Assembly (NCBI GenBank): GCA_024709685.1
Contig: JANJWF010000073.1
Coordinates: 1 to 57,522, forward strand
DNA from: Thiobacillus sp.
GTDB lineage: Bacteria > Pseudomonadota > Gammaproteobacteria > Burkholderiales > Thiobacillaceae
Length of the DNA: 57,522 nucleotides
Direction: 5' to 3'
Positions 32,627 through 40,107 of the stretch are shown piece after piece. Position numbers and translations under genes: made by a program. The stretch's first letter is position 1, and each line of letters starts with the position of its first letter. The notes beneath the pieces were generated by a model. That model was not told where the DNA came from and did not search any database. It was given only the letters and a program-made list of their open reading frames with translations.

Positions 32627-33897
32627 AGGTCGTCTCCGAGGAGCCGTTCGATTTCCGCCAGCCTGACCTGCATCTCGAGCTCGGCCTTGAGGCGCCCGAG
32701 CCTGGCCTGGAGGATCTGGCGCTGCGCATCCAGCAGGGTCGCGAAATCGATCTTGCCGGTCTCGTAGCCTGCCAGCGCGGCGCGGAAGCCGAGTTCCGCC
32801 TGGGGCAGCAGGCTGCCCGCAATCAGGCTCTCGGTGCGACGGGCGGCCTCGATGCCGGCAAGGTGCTCTGCGAGTTCGCCCAGCACCTGGTTGGACAGCG
32901 CCTCGGCGCGTGCACGGGCGGCGGACAACGTGGCTTCCGACTCGCGCTCTTGGGCGCGGCGCGAGGCTTGCTGGAATGGAAGATTGAGTTCGACCATCAG
33001 TTCCCATTCCTCGATCGCATTCCCGTACTGGATCGGCGAAACTCCCAGCGTGAAATCCGGATAGCGGTTCCGGTAGGCGAGCTCGCGGTTCTTCTTGGCC
33101 GATCCAATGCGTGCGCGCTCGGTGAACAGGCGCGGATTGCGCGCACGGACGCGCGCCTCGAGCGTGGCGTACTCAAGCTGCGCGGGCGGAGGAACCGGGC
33201 GCAATTGATCCGGTTCGGCCAGCTGAGCGTCGGCCGGCCTGGCAAGCAAGGCATTCATGCGTGCCTGCAACTGGAGGCGCTCGTTTTCCAGCGCAATCAA
33301 TTCGGCCCGCATGCCGGTTTGCTCGACCTGTGCACGGACGACGTCCTGTTGCACCGCCAGGCCGCCGGCGTATCGGACCCGCGCAACTCTTTCCAGACGC
33401 TCCATGAGATCGAGGACTTCGCGACCGTACTGCTCGCTGCGGTAGACGGAATAAAGCTGGGCGTAGGCCGACTTGATGCGTGCCGCGAGTTCTGCCCAGC
33501 TCCCCATGGCCTGCCCCCTGGCACCCTCGGCGTCGAGTTCGGCGGCTTGCCGCTTCAGGCCGCGCTTGCCGAACCAGGGAACGTCCTGCGTCAGCAGATA
33601 GCGGGTACTGCCGACGCGGCTGGGAGCAAGCGTGGGGCTTTGCTCACCAAACCGGGTGATGTCGCGCAGTTCGACACGGAGCCTGGGATCGGCCAAGGCG
33701 GCGACCGGTGTCACCCGTTCGGCGGCAGCATCAGCCTCCAGGCGCAGGGCTGAATATTCGGGATTGTGCGCCCTGGCGTATTCGAGAAGGGACTCGACGC
33801 CGGCGCCCGGCAGCGTGTCCTGGGCCGGGGCAGCCGCCCCCCAGAGCCCAGTCAGTGCAACCAGAAGACATCCTGGCAGGCGAAGTATTCTTATCAT
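32623..33897 (-). CDS. cusC: Outer-membrane efflux channel CusC (TolC family)
   Basis: This 424-residue TolC-family protein has a signal peptide ending near APAQ and two repeated helical halves rich in Ala, Glu and Arg. Typical features are PWFGKRGLKRQAAELDAEG and GYETGKIDFATLLDAQRQIL. There is no lipobox cysteine at the signal cleavage site, unlike E. coli CusC. It overlaps cusB by 4 bp and lies 7 bp after a small secreted peptide gene. Confidence 0.9.
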   Translation of the reverse strand: MIRILRLPGCLLVALTGLWGAAAPAQDTLPGAGVESLLEYARAHNPEYSALRLEADAAAERVTPVAALADPRLRVELRDITRFGEQSPTLAPSRVGSTRYLLTQDVPWFGKRGLKRQAAELDAEGARGQAMGSWAELAARIKSAYAQLYSVYRSEQYGREVLDLMERLERVARVRYAGGLAVQQDVVRAQVEQTGMRAELIALENERLQLQARMNALLARPADAQLAEPDQLRPVPPPAQLEYATLEARVRARNPRLFTERARIGSAKKNRELAYRNRYPDFTLGVSPIQYGNAIEEWELMVELNLPFQQASRRAQERESEATLSAARARAEALSNQVLGELAEHLAGIEAARRTESLIAGSLLPQAELGFRAALAGYETGKIDFATLLDAQRQILQARLGRLKAELEMQVRLAEIERLLGDDL

Positions 33898-33904
33898 GCC
33901 GCCC

Positions 33905-34000
33905 CTACTGGTCGGGGTGATGGGCTTCTTCCGCGAGAACCGGCTGCATGGCCAGGGTGGCCAACATCAGGGAGGCAATCAATGCGGCAATGGGTTTCAT
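33905..34000 (-). CDS. 31-residue secreted peptide within the cus operon
   Basis: The short frame starts at ATG 34000 with MKPIAALIASLMLATLAMQP and ends LAEEAHHPDQ before TAG. Nearly all of it is a signal peptide, and the predicted mature part is only about eight residues (EEAHHPDQ). It fits exactly between cusF and cusC with 7 and 29 bp gaps. The two adjacent histidines and acidic residues could bind copper. It may instead be a relic of a longer secreted metal protein. Its function is unknown. Confidence 0.6.
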   Translation of the reverse strand: MKPIAALIASLMLATLAMQPVLAEEAHHPDQ

Positions 34001-34029
34001 GCTCAACGTCTTTTCAGGGTGAATGAGCC

Positions 34030-34359
34030 TTAGGGTTTGACAACTTCGAGCGTGGTGACGATGAATGTGCCGCTCGTCCTGTCAGCACGGAACCGGATCG
34101 CGTCGCCCGGCTTCACCTGATCGAGCCAGCGGGTATCCTGGACACGAAAAACCATGGTCATGCCGGGCATGTCGAGGTTTTCGAGCGGGCCGTGCTTGAG
34201 GGTGAGCTTGCCTTGCGCCTTGTCCACTTTCCTGACCACGCCTTCGCTGAGTGTGGTCGCGTGCTCCGTGGCACCGCCATGGATCGGATGATTCGATTCG
34301 GCCCTGGCGGGGAACCCGAGGGCCAGCCCCAGGGCAAGGGAAGTCAGGATGGTTTTCAC
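34030..34359 (-). CDS. cusF: Periplasmic copper chaperone CusF-like
   Basis: This 109-residue protein has a signal peptide (MKTILTSLALGLALGFPARA) and a small beta-barrel domain that hands Cu(I)/Ag(I) to CusB. The metal ligands His56, Met67 and Met69 are conserved. The stacking tryptophan of E. coli CusF (Trp44) is replaced by Met64 in NLDMPGMTM. The duplicate domain on CusB keeps the tryptophan. It is first in the leftward cus operon, divergent from cusR. Confidence 0.93.
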   Translation of the reverse strand: MKTILTSLALGLALGFPARAESNHPIHGGATEHATTLSEGVVRKVDKAQGKLTLKHGPLENLDMPGMTMVFRVQDTRWLDQVKPGDAIRFRADRTSGTFIVTTLEVVKP

Positions 34360-34460
34360 AAAGCGCTCCTTTCAGGGGTTGGTGCGGGTTCTGATGTGGG
34401 CCTGCTCCGGTTCAATGATGCAGTTTGGACGGTCGCCCCCCACGGCAAGCTGACCGTAAG

Positions 34461-34476
34461 ATGACAATCGCGTCAT
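34461..34476. promoter_or_regulatory. CusR/CopR-box-like palindrome in the cusF-cusR gap
   Basis: ATGACAATCGCGTCAT matches the E. coli CusR box core ATGACAA-NN-TTGTCAT at 12 of 14 defined positions. It lies midway between the divergent cusF and cusR genes and is the likely operator for both. Confidence 0.65.
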
Positions 34477-34618
34477 TCACCGATGGTCGGGGGTTTGGCG
34501 ATGATGCGTCCCGGTATCCGGCACGAGGATGAGCCTGACTCTCGACATTACAAATCCGTCATGTGCTTTTTCAAGGCGAGAGCTATGGCAGGATGTGTGT
34601 ATTCAGACCCCCATGCCC

Positions 34619-35311
34619 ATGAAAATCCTGATCGTCGAAGACGAGCCCAAGACGGGCGCTTACCTCAAGCAGGGCCTGACCGAGGCCGGCTTTGTCACGG
34701 ACCTTGCGAACGAAGGCTGGGACGGGCTTGAACTGGCAAAGGAAGGCCATTACGACCTGGTGATCCTCGATGTGATGCTGCCTGGACTCAGCGGCTGGCA
34801 GGTGCTCGAAGGCCTGCGCCGCGCCGGTATCGAGGTGCCAGTGCTGTTTCTGACCGCGCGCGATCAGGTCGAGGACCGGGTCAAGGGGCTCGAACTGGGC
34901 GCCGACGATTATCTGGTGAAGCCGTTCGCTTTTGCCGAACTGCTGGCCCGGGTGCGCACCCTCGTCCGGCGCGGATATGCAGGTCTGGAGTCCGCGGTGC
35001 TCAAGGTTGCCGACCTGGAACTCGACCTGCTGCGAAGGCGTGCCATTCGCGCGGGACGCCGGATCGACCTGACCGCCAAAGAGTTCGCGCTGCTCGAGCT
35101 GTTTCTGCGCCGGCAGGGCGAGGTGCTGCCACGCAGCCTGATCGCCTCCCAGGTCTGGGGCATGAATTTCGATTCCGACACCAACGTCATCGATGTGGCG
35201 GTGCGGCGACTACGCGCAAAGATCGACGAAGGCTTCGAGCCCAAGCTCATCCACACGGTTCGTGGGATGGGCTATGTTCTGGAAGCCGGCGCACATGGCG
35301 TCATCCCATGA
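34619..35311 (+). CDS. cusR: Heavy-metal response regulator CusR/CopR type
   Basis: This 230-residue OmpR-family regulator has a receiver domain with acidic residues at 7-9, phospho-acceptor Asp51 in VILDVMLPG, and Lys in LVKPFAF. A winged-helix output domain ends [14 protein letters not shown] and [11 protein letters not shown]. The start [10 protein letters not shown] at 34619 is conserved; an ATG six bases earlier (MPMKIL) is also possible. It overlaps cusS by 4 bp and would activate the divergent cus operon through the palindrome at 34461. Confidence 0.92.
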   Translation: MKILIVEDEPKTGAYLKQGLTEAGFVTDLANEGWDGLELAKEGHYDLVILDVMLPGLSGWQVLEGLRRAGIEVPVLFLTARDQVEDRVKGLELGADDYLVKPFAFAELLARVRTLVRRGYAGLESAVLKVADLELDLLRRRAIRAGRRIDLTAKEFALLELFLRRQGEVLPRSLIASQVWGMNFDSDTNVIDVAVRRLRAKIDEGFEPKLIHTVRGMGYVLEAGAHGVIP

Positions 35312-36693
35312 AAAGCCTGTCGCTGACCAGCCGGATCAGCCTGCTGTTCGCGGTGGCGGCTTCGCTGGTTCTCCTCCTCACCGGCCCGATCCTGACGCAG
35401 GCGGTCGAAGCTCACTTCGAGGAGCTGGACCGCTACGAGCTGAGTGGCAAGCTGGAGCTCATCCGCAACCTGTTCAACCACGCCTCCGGCCAGAAGCAGC
35501 TGGATCGCCTGCCCCAGCAGCTGGATGACGCCCTGGTTGGACACCCGGGACTTGCCGTGGTCGTCGCGGATGCGACGGGCAACATCTGGTTTGCCACGTC
35601 TGGCGCAAATTTCCCGCGGACGCTGTTGCAGCGCTGCATCAGCCAGCCTCAGGAATGCCGCGCCGGAGCCCTGCAGCAGTGGCAGCAGGATGGCGTAGGC
35701 TACCGCGGGATGGCGGTTTCGATCACGTCGGGCAACGGCATGCCTTATGCCGTGGCGGTGGCGCAGGACACCGAGCACCACGAGCATTTCATGGGCAAGT
35801 TCAAGACCGTGCTGGCGGTCGCCATCGCGCTGGCCGCGCTGACTACGGCCGCGTTGGGCTGGGTCGTGACCCGCTGGGGGCTGTCTCCGTTGCGCCAGAT
35901 TGCCGACCGGGTGGCCGGCATTTCCGCCGAACGCCTGGCCGAGCGTCTGCCGATGGCCGGCCTGCCGGCGGAGCTCAGGCCGCTCGCGACAGCCTTCAAT
36001 GCCATGCTGGCCCGGCTGGACGACTCCTTCCGCAGACTTTCCGAGTTCTCGTCCAACATCGCCCACGAGCTGCGCACCCCGATTTCCAACCTCATGACCC
36101 AGACCCAGGTGGCGCTTTCCGGCGCACGCGACAAGGACGAGTACAAGGAAATCCTCTACTCCAGCCTGGAGGAGTACGAACGCATGGCCCAGATGGTGGG
36201 CGACATGCTCTACCTCGCGCAGGCGGAAAACGGCCTGCTCGTCCCGGGACAGGAACAGGTCGACCTTGCCAGCGAGACGCGGGATTTGTTTGACTATTTC
36301 GAAGCCTGGGCCGAGGAGAACGCGGTTGCGCTAGCCCTGAGCGGGGCGGCCAGCGTGGTCGGCGACCGACTGATGCTGCGGCGAGCGCTCAGCAATCTGC
36401 TGTCGAACGCGATCCGGCATACGCCACGGGGCGGCGCTGTGCAGGTTTCCATGAGCAGGAACGCTGACACCGTCATCCTTGCCATCGACAATCCCGGCCC
36501 GGCCGTCCCGGCGGAGCATCTTCACAAGCTGTTTGACCGGTTCCACCGCGTCGACTCGTCGCGGCACCGCAACGGCGATGGTACCGGACTCGGACTCGCC
36601 ATCTGCAAATCCATCGTGGAGGCTCATGGCGGCACGATCAGCGTGACGTCTGACGACCAGAGGACGCGTTTCGAAATCTGTCTGCCAGCATAA
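35308..36693 (+). CDS. cusS: Heavy-metal sensor histidine kinase CusS type
   Basis: The 461-residue membrane kinase has transmembrane segments at about 10-31 and 167-188 around a periplasmic sensor loop, then a HAMP linker. The H-box [15 protein letters not shown] contains His253. N, G1 and G2 boxes are visible as [20 protein letters not shown] and [10 protein letters not shown]. The periplasmic loop contains His pairs (TEHHEHF) that may bind Cu or Ag. It is translationally coupled to cusR. Confidence 0.92.
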   Translation: MKSLSLTSRISLLFAVAASLVLLLTGPILTQAVEAHFEELDRYELSGKLELIRNLFNHASGQKQLDRLPQQLDDALVGHPGLAVVVADATGNIWFATSGANFPRTLLQRCISQPQECRAGALQQWQQDGVGYRGMAVSITSGNGMPYAVAVAQDTEHHEHFMGKFKTVLAVAIALAALTTAALGWVVTRWGLSPLRQIADRVAGISAERLAERLPMAGLPAELRPLATAFNAMLARLDDSFRRLSEFSSNIAHELRTPISNLMTQTQVALSGARDKDEYKEILYSSLEEYERMAQMVGDMLYLAQAENGLLVPGQEQVDLASETRDLFDYFEAWAEENAVALALSGAASVVGDRLMLRRALSNLLSNAIRHTPRGGAVQVSMSRNADTVILAIDNPGPAVPAEHLHKLFDRFHRVDSSRHRNGDGTGLGLAICKSIVEAHGGTISVTSDDQRTRFEICLPA

Positions 36694-36755
36694 GCGTGGA
36701 AGCGACGTGATCCATGTACCATTGTCCCTCGCCCGTACCCACGAGGAACCACAAA

Positions 36756-37196
36756 TTGCCGAACATCGCATCCGTGCTCAAGGAAGAAATTGCCCGACTG
36801 ATCAGGAGGCAGCTTCGTGGCGAAACTGAAAATCTAAAGAAGGCGTCGAGCCGCTACCGCTCCGAGATCGCCGGTCTAAAACGGCGCATCGACATCTTGG
36901 AAAAGGAAATATCCCGCCTCGCAAAAATGGTTCCAATTAGCGCCGCCCCGGCCGTAGACGGGGAATCCGAAACCAGACTGAGATTCAAGCCACAGGGTGT
37001 GCGCGCGCAGCGGACGCGACTGGGTCTGTCCGTGGCCGAGATGGGCGCGCTCGTTGGCGTCTCTCCCCAGACCATCTACAACTGGGAGGCCGGCACGTCA
37101 CGCCCAAGGGCCGAGCAGCTCGCCAGCATCGCGGTCGTCCGGAAGATGGGCAAGCGCGACGCCAAGGCGCGACTCGACCAAATGCGAGCGGCTTGA
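36756..37196 (+). CDS. Coiled-coil plus Cro/C1-type helix-turn-helix regulator
   Basis: The 146-residue protein starts at TTG 36756 (LPNIASVLKEEIARLIRRQL), which has a GAGGAA ribosome binding site; an ATG at 36714 is an alternative that adds 14 residues. The N-terminal half is a predicted coiled coil with heptads (IAGLKRRIDILEKEISRLAK). The C-terminal half is an XRE-type helix-turn-helix (LGLSVAEMGALVGVSPQTIY, then NWEAG). Similar small proteins occur widely in proteobacteria, but the target is unknown. It lies 60 bp after cusS on the same strand. Confidence 0.75.
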   Translation: MPNIASVLKEEIARLIRRQLRGETENLKKASSRYRSEIAGLKRRIDILEKEISRLAKMVPISAAPAVDGESETRLRFKPQGVRAQRTRLGLSVAEMGALVGVSPQTIYNWEAGTSRPRAEQLASIAVVRKMGKRDAKARLDQMRAA

Positions 37197-37523
37197 TGAA
37201 TTGCTTTCTGGAGCGGCACGCCCGCTACCGGAGAGACGACCCAGAGGTTCCAGGCACCATCCCGCCAAGGCTGACCGGCGCTTTGCGGCGGCACGCATTC
37301 ATGAACAAATTCCCCACAAGACTTTTTTCCGGCATGACGCAACAGCCTGAAACGGAAAAGAGTAGCGAATCTATTGATTTAACCTGATTGTGGATGGGTG
37401 CGTCGCAATTGGCACGAACAATCATGTCACGACTCGCTTCCGTGGCATAAGCTCACAGCCAGGGGCGCGACTCGAAATTCCGTGTTCGGCCGCCAACCAC
37501 CATAATCTCGTTTTAACCAAGAG
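37197..37523. other. non-coding gap before the patatin-like gene
   Basis: About 327 bp have no recognised gene. A 64-codon frame (37193-37387) overlaps the preceding stop but encodes nothing recognisable and is probably chance. An AT-richer part near 37360-37390 may hold a promoter for the next gene. Confidence 0.45.
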
Positions 37524-38429
37524 ATGATCGATTCATTCATGCGCCGCCTTTCCCTCTTCCTGCTGATTGCCCTGCTTTCGGCCTGCGTAACGCCACCCCC
37601 TCCCGCGATCCCGACACCTCCCATCCCCGCGCCCGTTGCAATCCCCAAGCCGCCACTCAGGATAGCCCTGGCGCTGGGCGGGGGCGCGGCGCGCGGGTTT
37701 GCTCACATCGGGGTGATCAAGGCGCTGGAAGCGCAAGGCATCGTGCCGGACATCGTGGTGGGCACCAGCGCGGGCTCCGTGGTCGGAGCGCTCTACGCGT
37801 CGGGGATGAGCGGCTTCGACTTGCAGAATCTTGCCTTGCAGATGGAAGAAAACATGGTGGCGGACTGGACCCTGCCCAACCGTGGCGTGCTGAAGGGCGA
37901 GGCGTTGCAGACCTTCATCAACCTTAAGGTGAATAACCGAACGATCCAGCAGATGCCCCGGCCCCTCGGCGTGGTGGCCACCGACCTGCAGAGCGGCGAA
38001 CTGGTGCTCTTCCGCAGGGGCAACACGGGCATGGCGGTGCGTGCTTCCAGCGCCGTGCCAGGGATGTTCCAGCCGGTCGAGATCAGCGGCCGGGACTACG
38101 TCGACGGCGGCCTCACCTCGCCGGTGCCTGCCCAGTCCGCGCGCGTCATGGGTGCAGACTTTGTCATTGCGGTGGACATCTCCAACGTGGTTCGCCGGGA
38201 CCGGCTCAGCGGCACGCTGGACGTGCTGCTGCAGACCTTCTCCATCATGGGCCACGCCATCAGCCGTCATGAACTGGAGGATGCGGATGTGGTGATCCGG
38301 CCGAAGACGGCGGCGGTGAGCAGCACCGATTTCGAGGGCCGCCACCTGGCGATTATGGAGGGAGAGAAGGCTGCTGCCGCCATCCTGCCCGAGTTGAAAG
38401 CCAGGCTTGCCAAGGCGCGAGAGCGCTAA
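37524..38429 (+). CDS. Patatin-like phospholipase, lipoprotein
   Basis: This 301-residue protein starts with a lipoprotein signal ending LLSAC (Cys21), then a proline-rich linker. The catalytic domain has the oxyanion loop LGGGAARGFAHIG (51-63), the nucleophile Ser82 in GTSAGS and the second catalytic residue Asp194 in DGG. It resembles the short RssA-type patatins but is secreted and lipid-anchored. It probably hydrolyses membrane lipids in the periplasm. A second ATG at 37539 (MRRLSLFLL) is an equally good start. Confidence 0.88.
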   Translation: MIDSFMRRLSLFLLIALLSACVTPPPPAIPTPPIPAPVAIPKPPLRIALALGGGAARGFAHIGVIKALEAQGIVPDIVVGTSAGSVVGALYASGMSGFDLQNLALQMEENMVADWTLPNRGVLKGEALQTFINLKVNNRTIQQMPRPLGVVATDLQSGELVLFRRGNTGMAVRASSAVPGMFQPVEISGRDYVDGGLTSPVPAQSARVMGADFVIAVDISNVVRRDRLSGTLDVLLQTFSIMGHAISRHELEDADVVIRPKTAAVSSTDFEGRHLAIMEGEKAAAAILPELKARLAKARER

Positions 38430-38466
38430 AGGCGGCTGCGACGATGCACCCTTTGCGGCTACCGAT

Positions 38467-38485
38467 CCCGGCTTGGCCGGGCTTT
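38467..38485 (+). terminator. weak terminator after the patatin-like gene
   Basis: CCCGGC/GCCGGG arms with a three-base loop are followed by CTTTG. It lies 38 bp after the stop, in the gap between two convergent genes. Confidence 0.4.
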
Positions 38486-38503
38486 GTGCGTGTCGATGTC
38501 AGG

Positions 38504-39649
38504 CTATTTGTTTCCCGATTCGACCGTCAAACCCGCCTCTTTCCATTCCGGAAAGCCGCCGCGGAACCAGTAAACGTTTTTCCAGCCGGCATTTATCGCC
38601 AGCGTGGCGGATTTGTAGCTCTTCCAGCAGATAGTGCCGTCGCAGTACATCACGAGCGGCGCGTTCTTGTCCTTGGGTAATTTGTTGAGGGCGAACTGGT
38701 CTTCGCTTGGATCGAATCCGACCTCCTTGGCGCTGCTTTCCTTGTAGGGCACAAAGTGGGCACCCGGCACACGGCCCTGACTGTACGCTTCCTCGTCGCG
38801 CACATCGTAGACGGGAATGCCCCTGGCGATCAGGTCCTGGGCTTCGCCGGCGCCAATGATCTTGGCGCCGGGCAATGTCGTGGGGGTGGTATTCAGCATC
38901 GAACCGATGCTCTTGAAATCGGCCTTGCTGGCGGTGCTGAGCGCGAGATTGAGGCCATTGCTTTTCTGCAGCGAGGCAGCCAGCTTCTGCTGGGCCCCCG
39001 CCGGTATTGTTTCTGTCTGAACGCTGAGCGCACGCAATGGAACGGCCTTGCTGGTGAACACAATGCGGCCGCCGTTGGCGGCAGTCCAGGCCTTGGCCTC
39101 TTCGGCGGAGGCGACCGCGAGGTCGTAACGGCCAAGTTTCAGACCAAACAAGGGCGCTTCGGCCATGCGGTGGAACTTGATTTCGGCAAAATCGCTTTTT
39201 GCCAGCCCGCGGCTGTTGATCTCGCTGCGCGCCATGCCGCCCATCAGCGATTCGTAGTCCGGAACGCCCAGTTTGGCGCCGGATTTGGGCGCCAGTGTCC
39301 CCCGGTAATCCGGGCCGGCGACAAAAGAGGCGGCGATCATCTCGTTGGATTTCAGGATGGGTTCAAATTTGAACTTGCCGATATTGGCGATCACCTGCGC
39401 AGGGCCAAAAATAATGTCCAGCGAGCCTTCCTTGGCGCGCTTGATCGCGGTAAACCCGCGCTTGTAATACTGCATCCGAACCGGTTGCCCGACCGCCTGT
39501 TCAATTTCGCCGGCAAAGGCGCGATAGCGTTGGGTGGTATTCGCGTCGGTCAGGGATTCGTTCTGGTCCAGCACCACGCCCAATGTGAGGGGGGCGCCCT
39601 GGACGAGGGCCGACGCCAGAAGCAGCGGCAGGATGGCTAAACGCAGCAT
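38504..39649 (-). CDS. PhnD-like periplasmic binding domain fused to a rhodanese domain
   Basis: The 381-residue secreted protein starts MLRLAILPLLLASALVQGAP with a GGAGA ribosome binding site; a GTG 12 bases earlier is less likely. Residues about 20-245 resemble phosphate/phosphonate (PhnD-type) binding proteins. Residues about 265-381 form a rhodanese domain with IPVYDVRDEEAYSQGRVPGAHFVPY-type structure (quoted in part: VYDVRDEEAYSQGRVPGAH). The active loop is YCDGTICWKSYKSA, with two cysteines as in CxxCW-type rhodaneses. The substrate is unknown; a role in periplasmic sulfur or oxyanion handling would suit a sulfur oxidiser but is inference. Confidence 0.8.
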   Translation of the reverse strand: MLRLAILPLLLASALVQGAPLTLGVVLDQNESLTDANTTQRYRAFAGEIEQAVGQPVRMQYYKRGFTAIKRAKEGSLDIIFGPAQVIANIGKFKFEPILKSNEMIAASFVAGPDYRGTLAPKSGAKLGVPDYESLMGGMARSEINSRGLAKSDFAEIKFHRMAEAPLFGLKLGRYDLAVASAEEAKAWTAANGGRIVFTSKAVPLRALSVQTETIPAGAQQKLAASLQKSNGLNLALSTASKADFKSIGSMLNTTPTTLPGAKIIGAGEAQDLIARGIPVYDVRDEEAYSQGRVPGAHFVPYKESSAKEVGFDPSEDQFALNKLPKDKNAPLVMYCDGTICWKSYKSATLAINAGWKNVYWFRGGFPEWKEAGLTVESGNK

Positions 39650-39708
39650 GGTTGTCTCCACAGGATTTCCTGACAGTTAACGGTCTGCCGGAAAGAAAGT
39701 TTAGAACG

Positions 39709-40107
39709 TCAACCAGGTGGAGGCGTTTGGTCCAACCAGGCCTGCAAGATTGAGCGCAACCGCTCTTCCTGGACCGGCAGGGTCAGGGCGGCGTCGATAC
39801 GCAGGCGGGAGCTGACCTTGTCCAGCACGGCCTGATGGGCAGCTTCGTAAAAGACCAGGATACGGGTGGCGGGCGCGCTTTGTGCGGCGGCTAGCAGGGA
39901 TTCCAGGTTGGACAGACGGTCGCGGAAATCGGCCTGGTGGAAAAAGTCCGCCACGATGACGGCCGGGGGCGCTTTTCGCACCAGGTTGATGGCCTTGCGT
40001 TCCGACCATTCGGTGACGACCGTGTAGCCAAGGCCCTGATACAGTTTCTTGTAGCCAGCCGTGCCGATAAAGGCGTTGACCATGAGCAGCGTGGCGTGCG
40101 CGCTCAT
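39709..40107 (-). CDS. receiver-like protein of unknown function, coupled to topA
   Basis: This 132-residue protein has an alternating hydrophobic strand and helix pattern like a CheY receiver. Examples are ATLLMVNAFIG, AVIVADFFHQ with Asp54 in the phospho-site position, and ATRILVFYEA. It lacks the acidic pair at the end of strand one and a clear lysine after the last strand, so it may not be phosphorylated. It overlaps the end of topA by 4 bp (ATGA), which implies coupled translation. No function is assigned. Confidence 0.7.
   Translation of the reverse strand: MSAHATLLMVNAFIGTAGYKKLYQGLGYTVVTEWSERKAINLVRKAPPAVIVADFFHQADFRDRLSNLESLLAAAQSAPATRILVFYEAAHQAVLDKVSSRLRIDAALTLPVQEERLRSILQAWLDQTPPPG

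Noticed and set aside
37193-37387. 64-codon frame after the XRE-type regulator
   Set aside because: No recognisable sequence and no clear ribosome binding site apart from overlap with the preceding stop.
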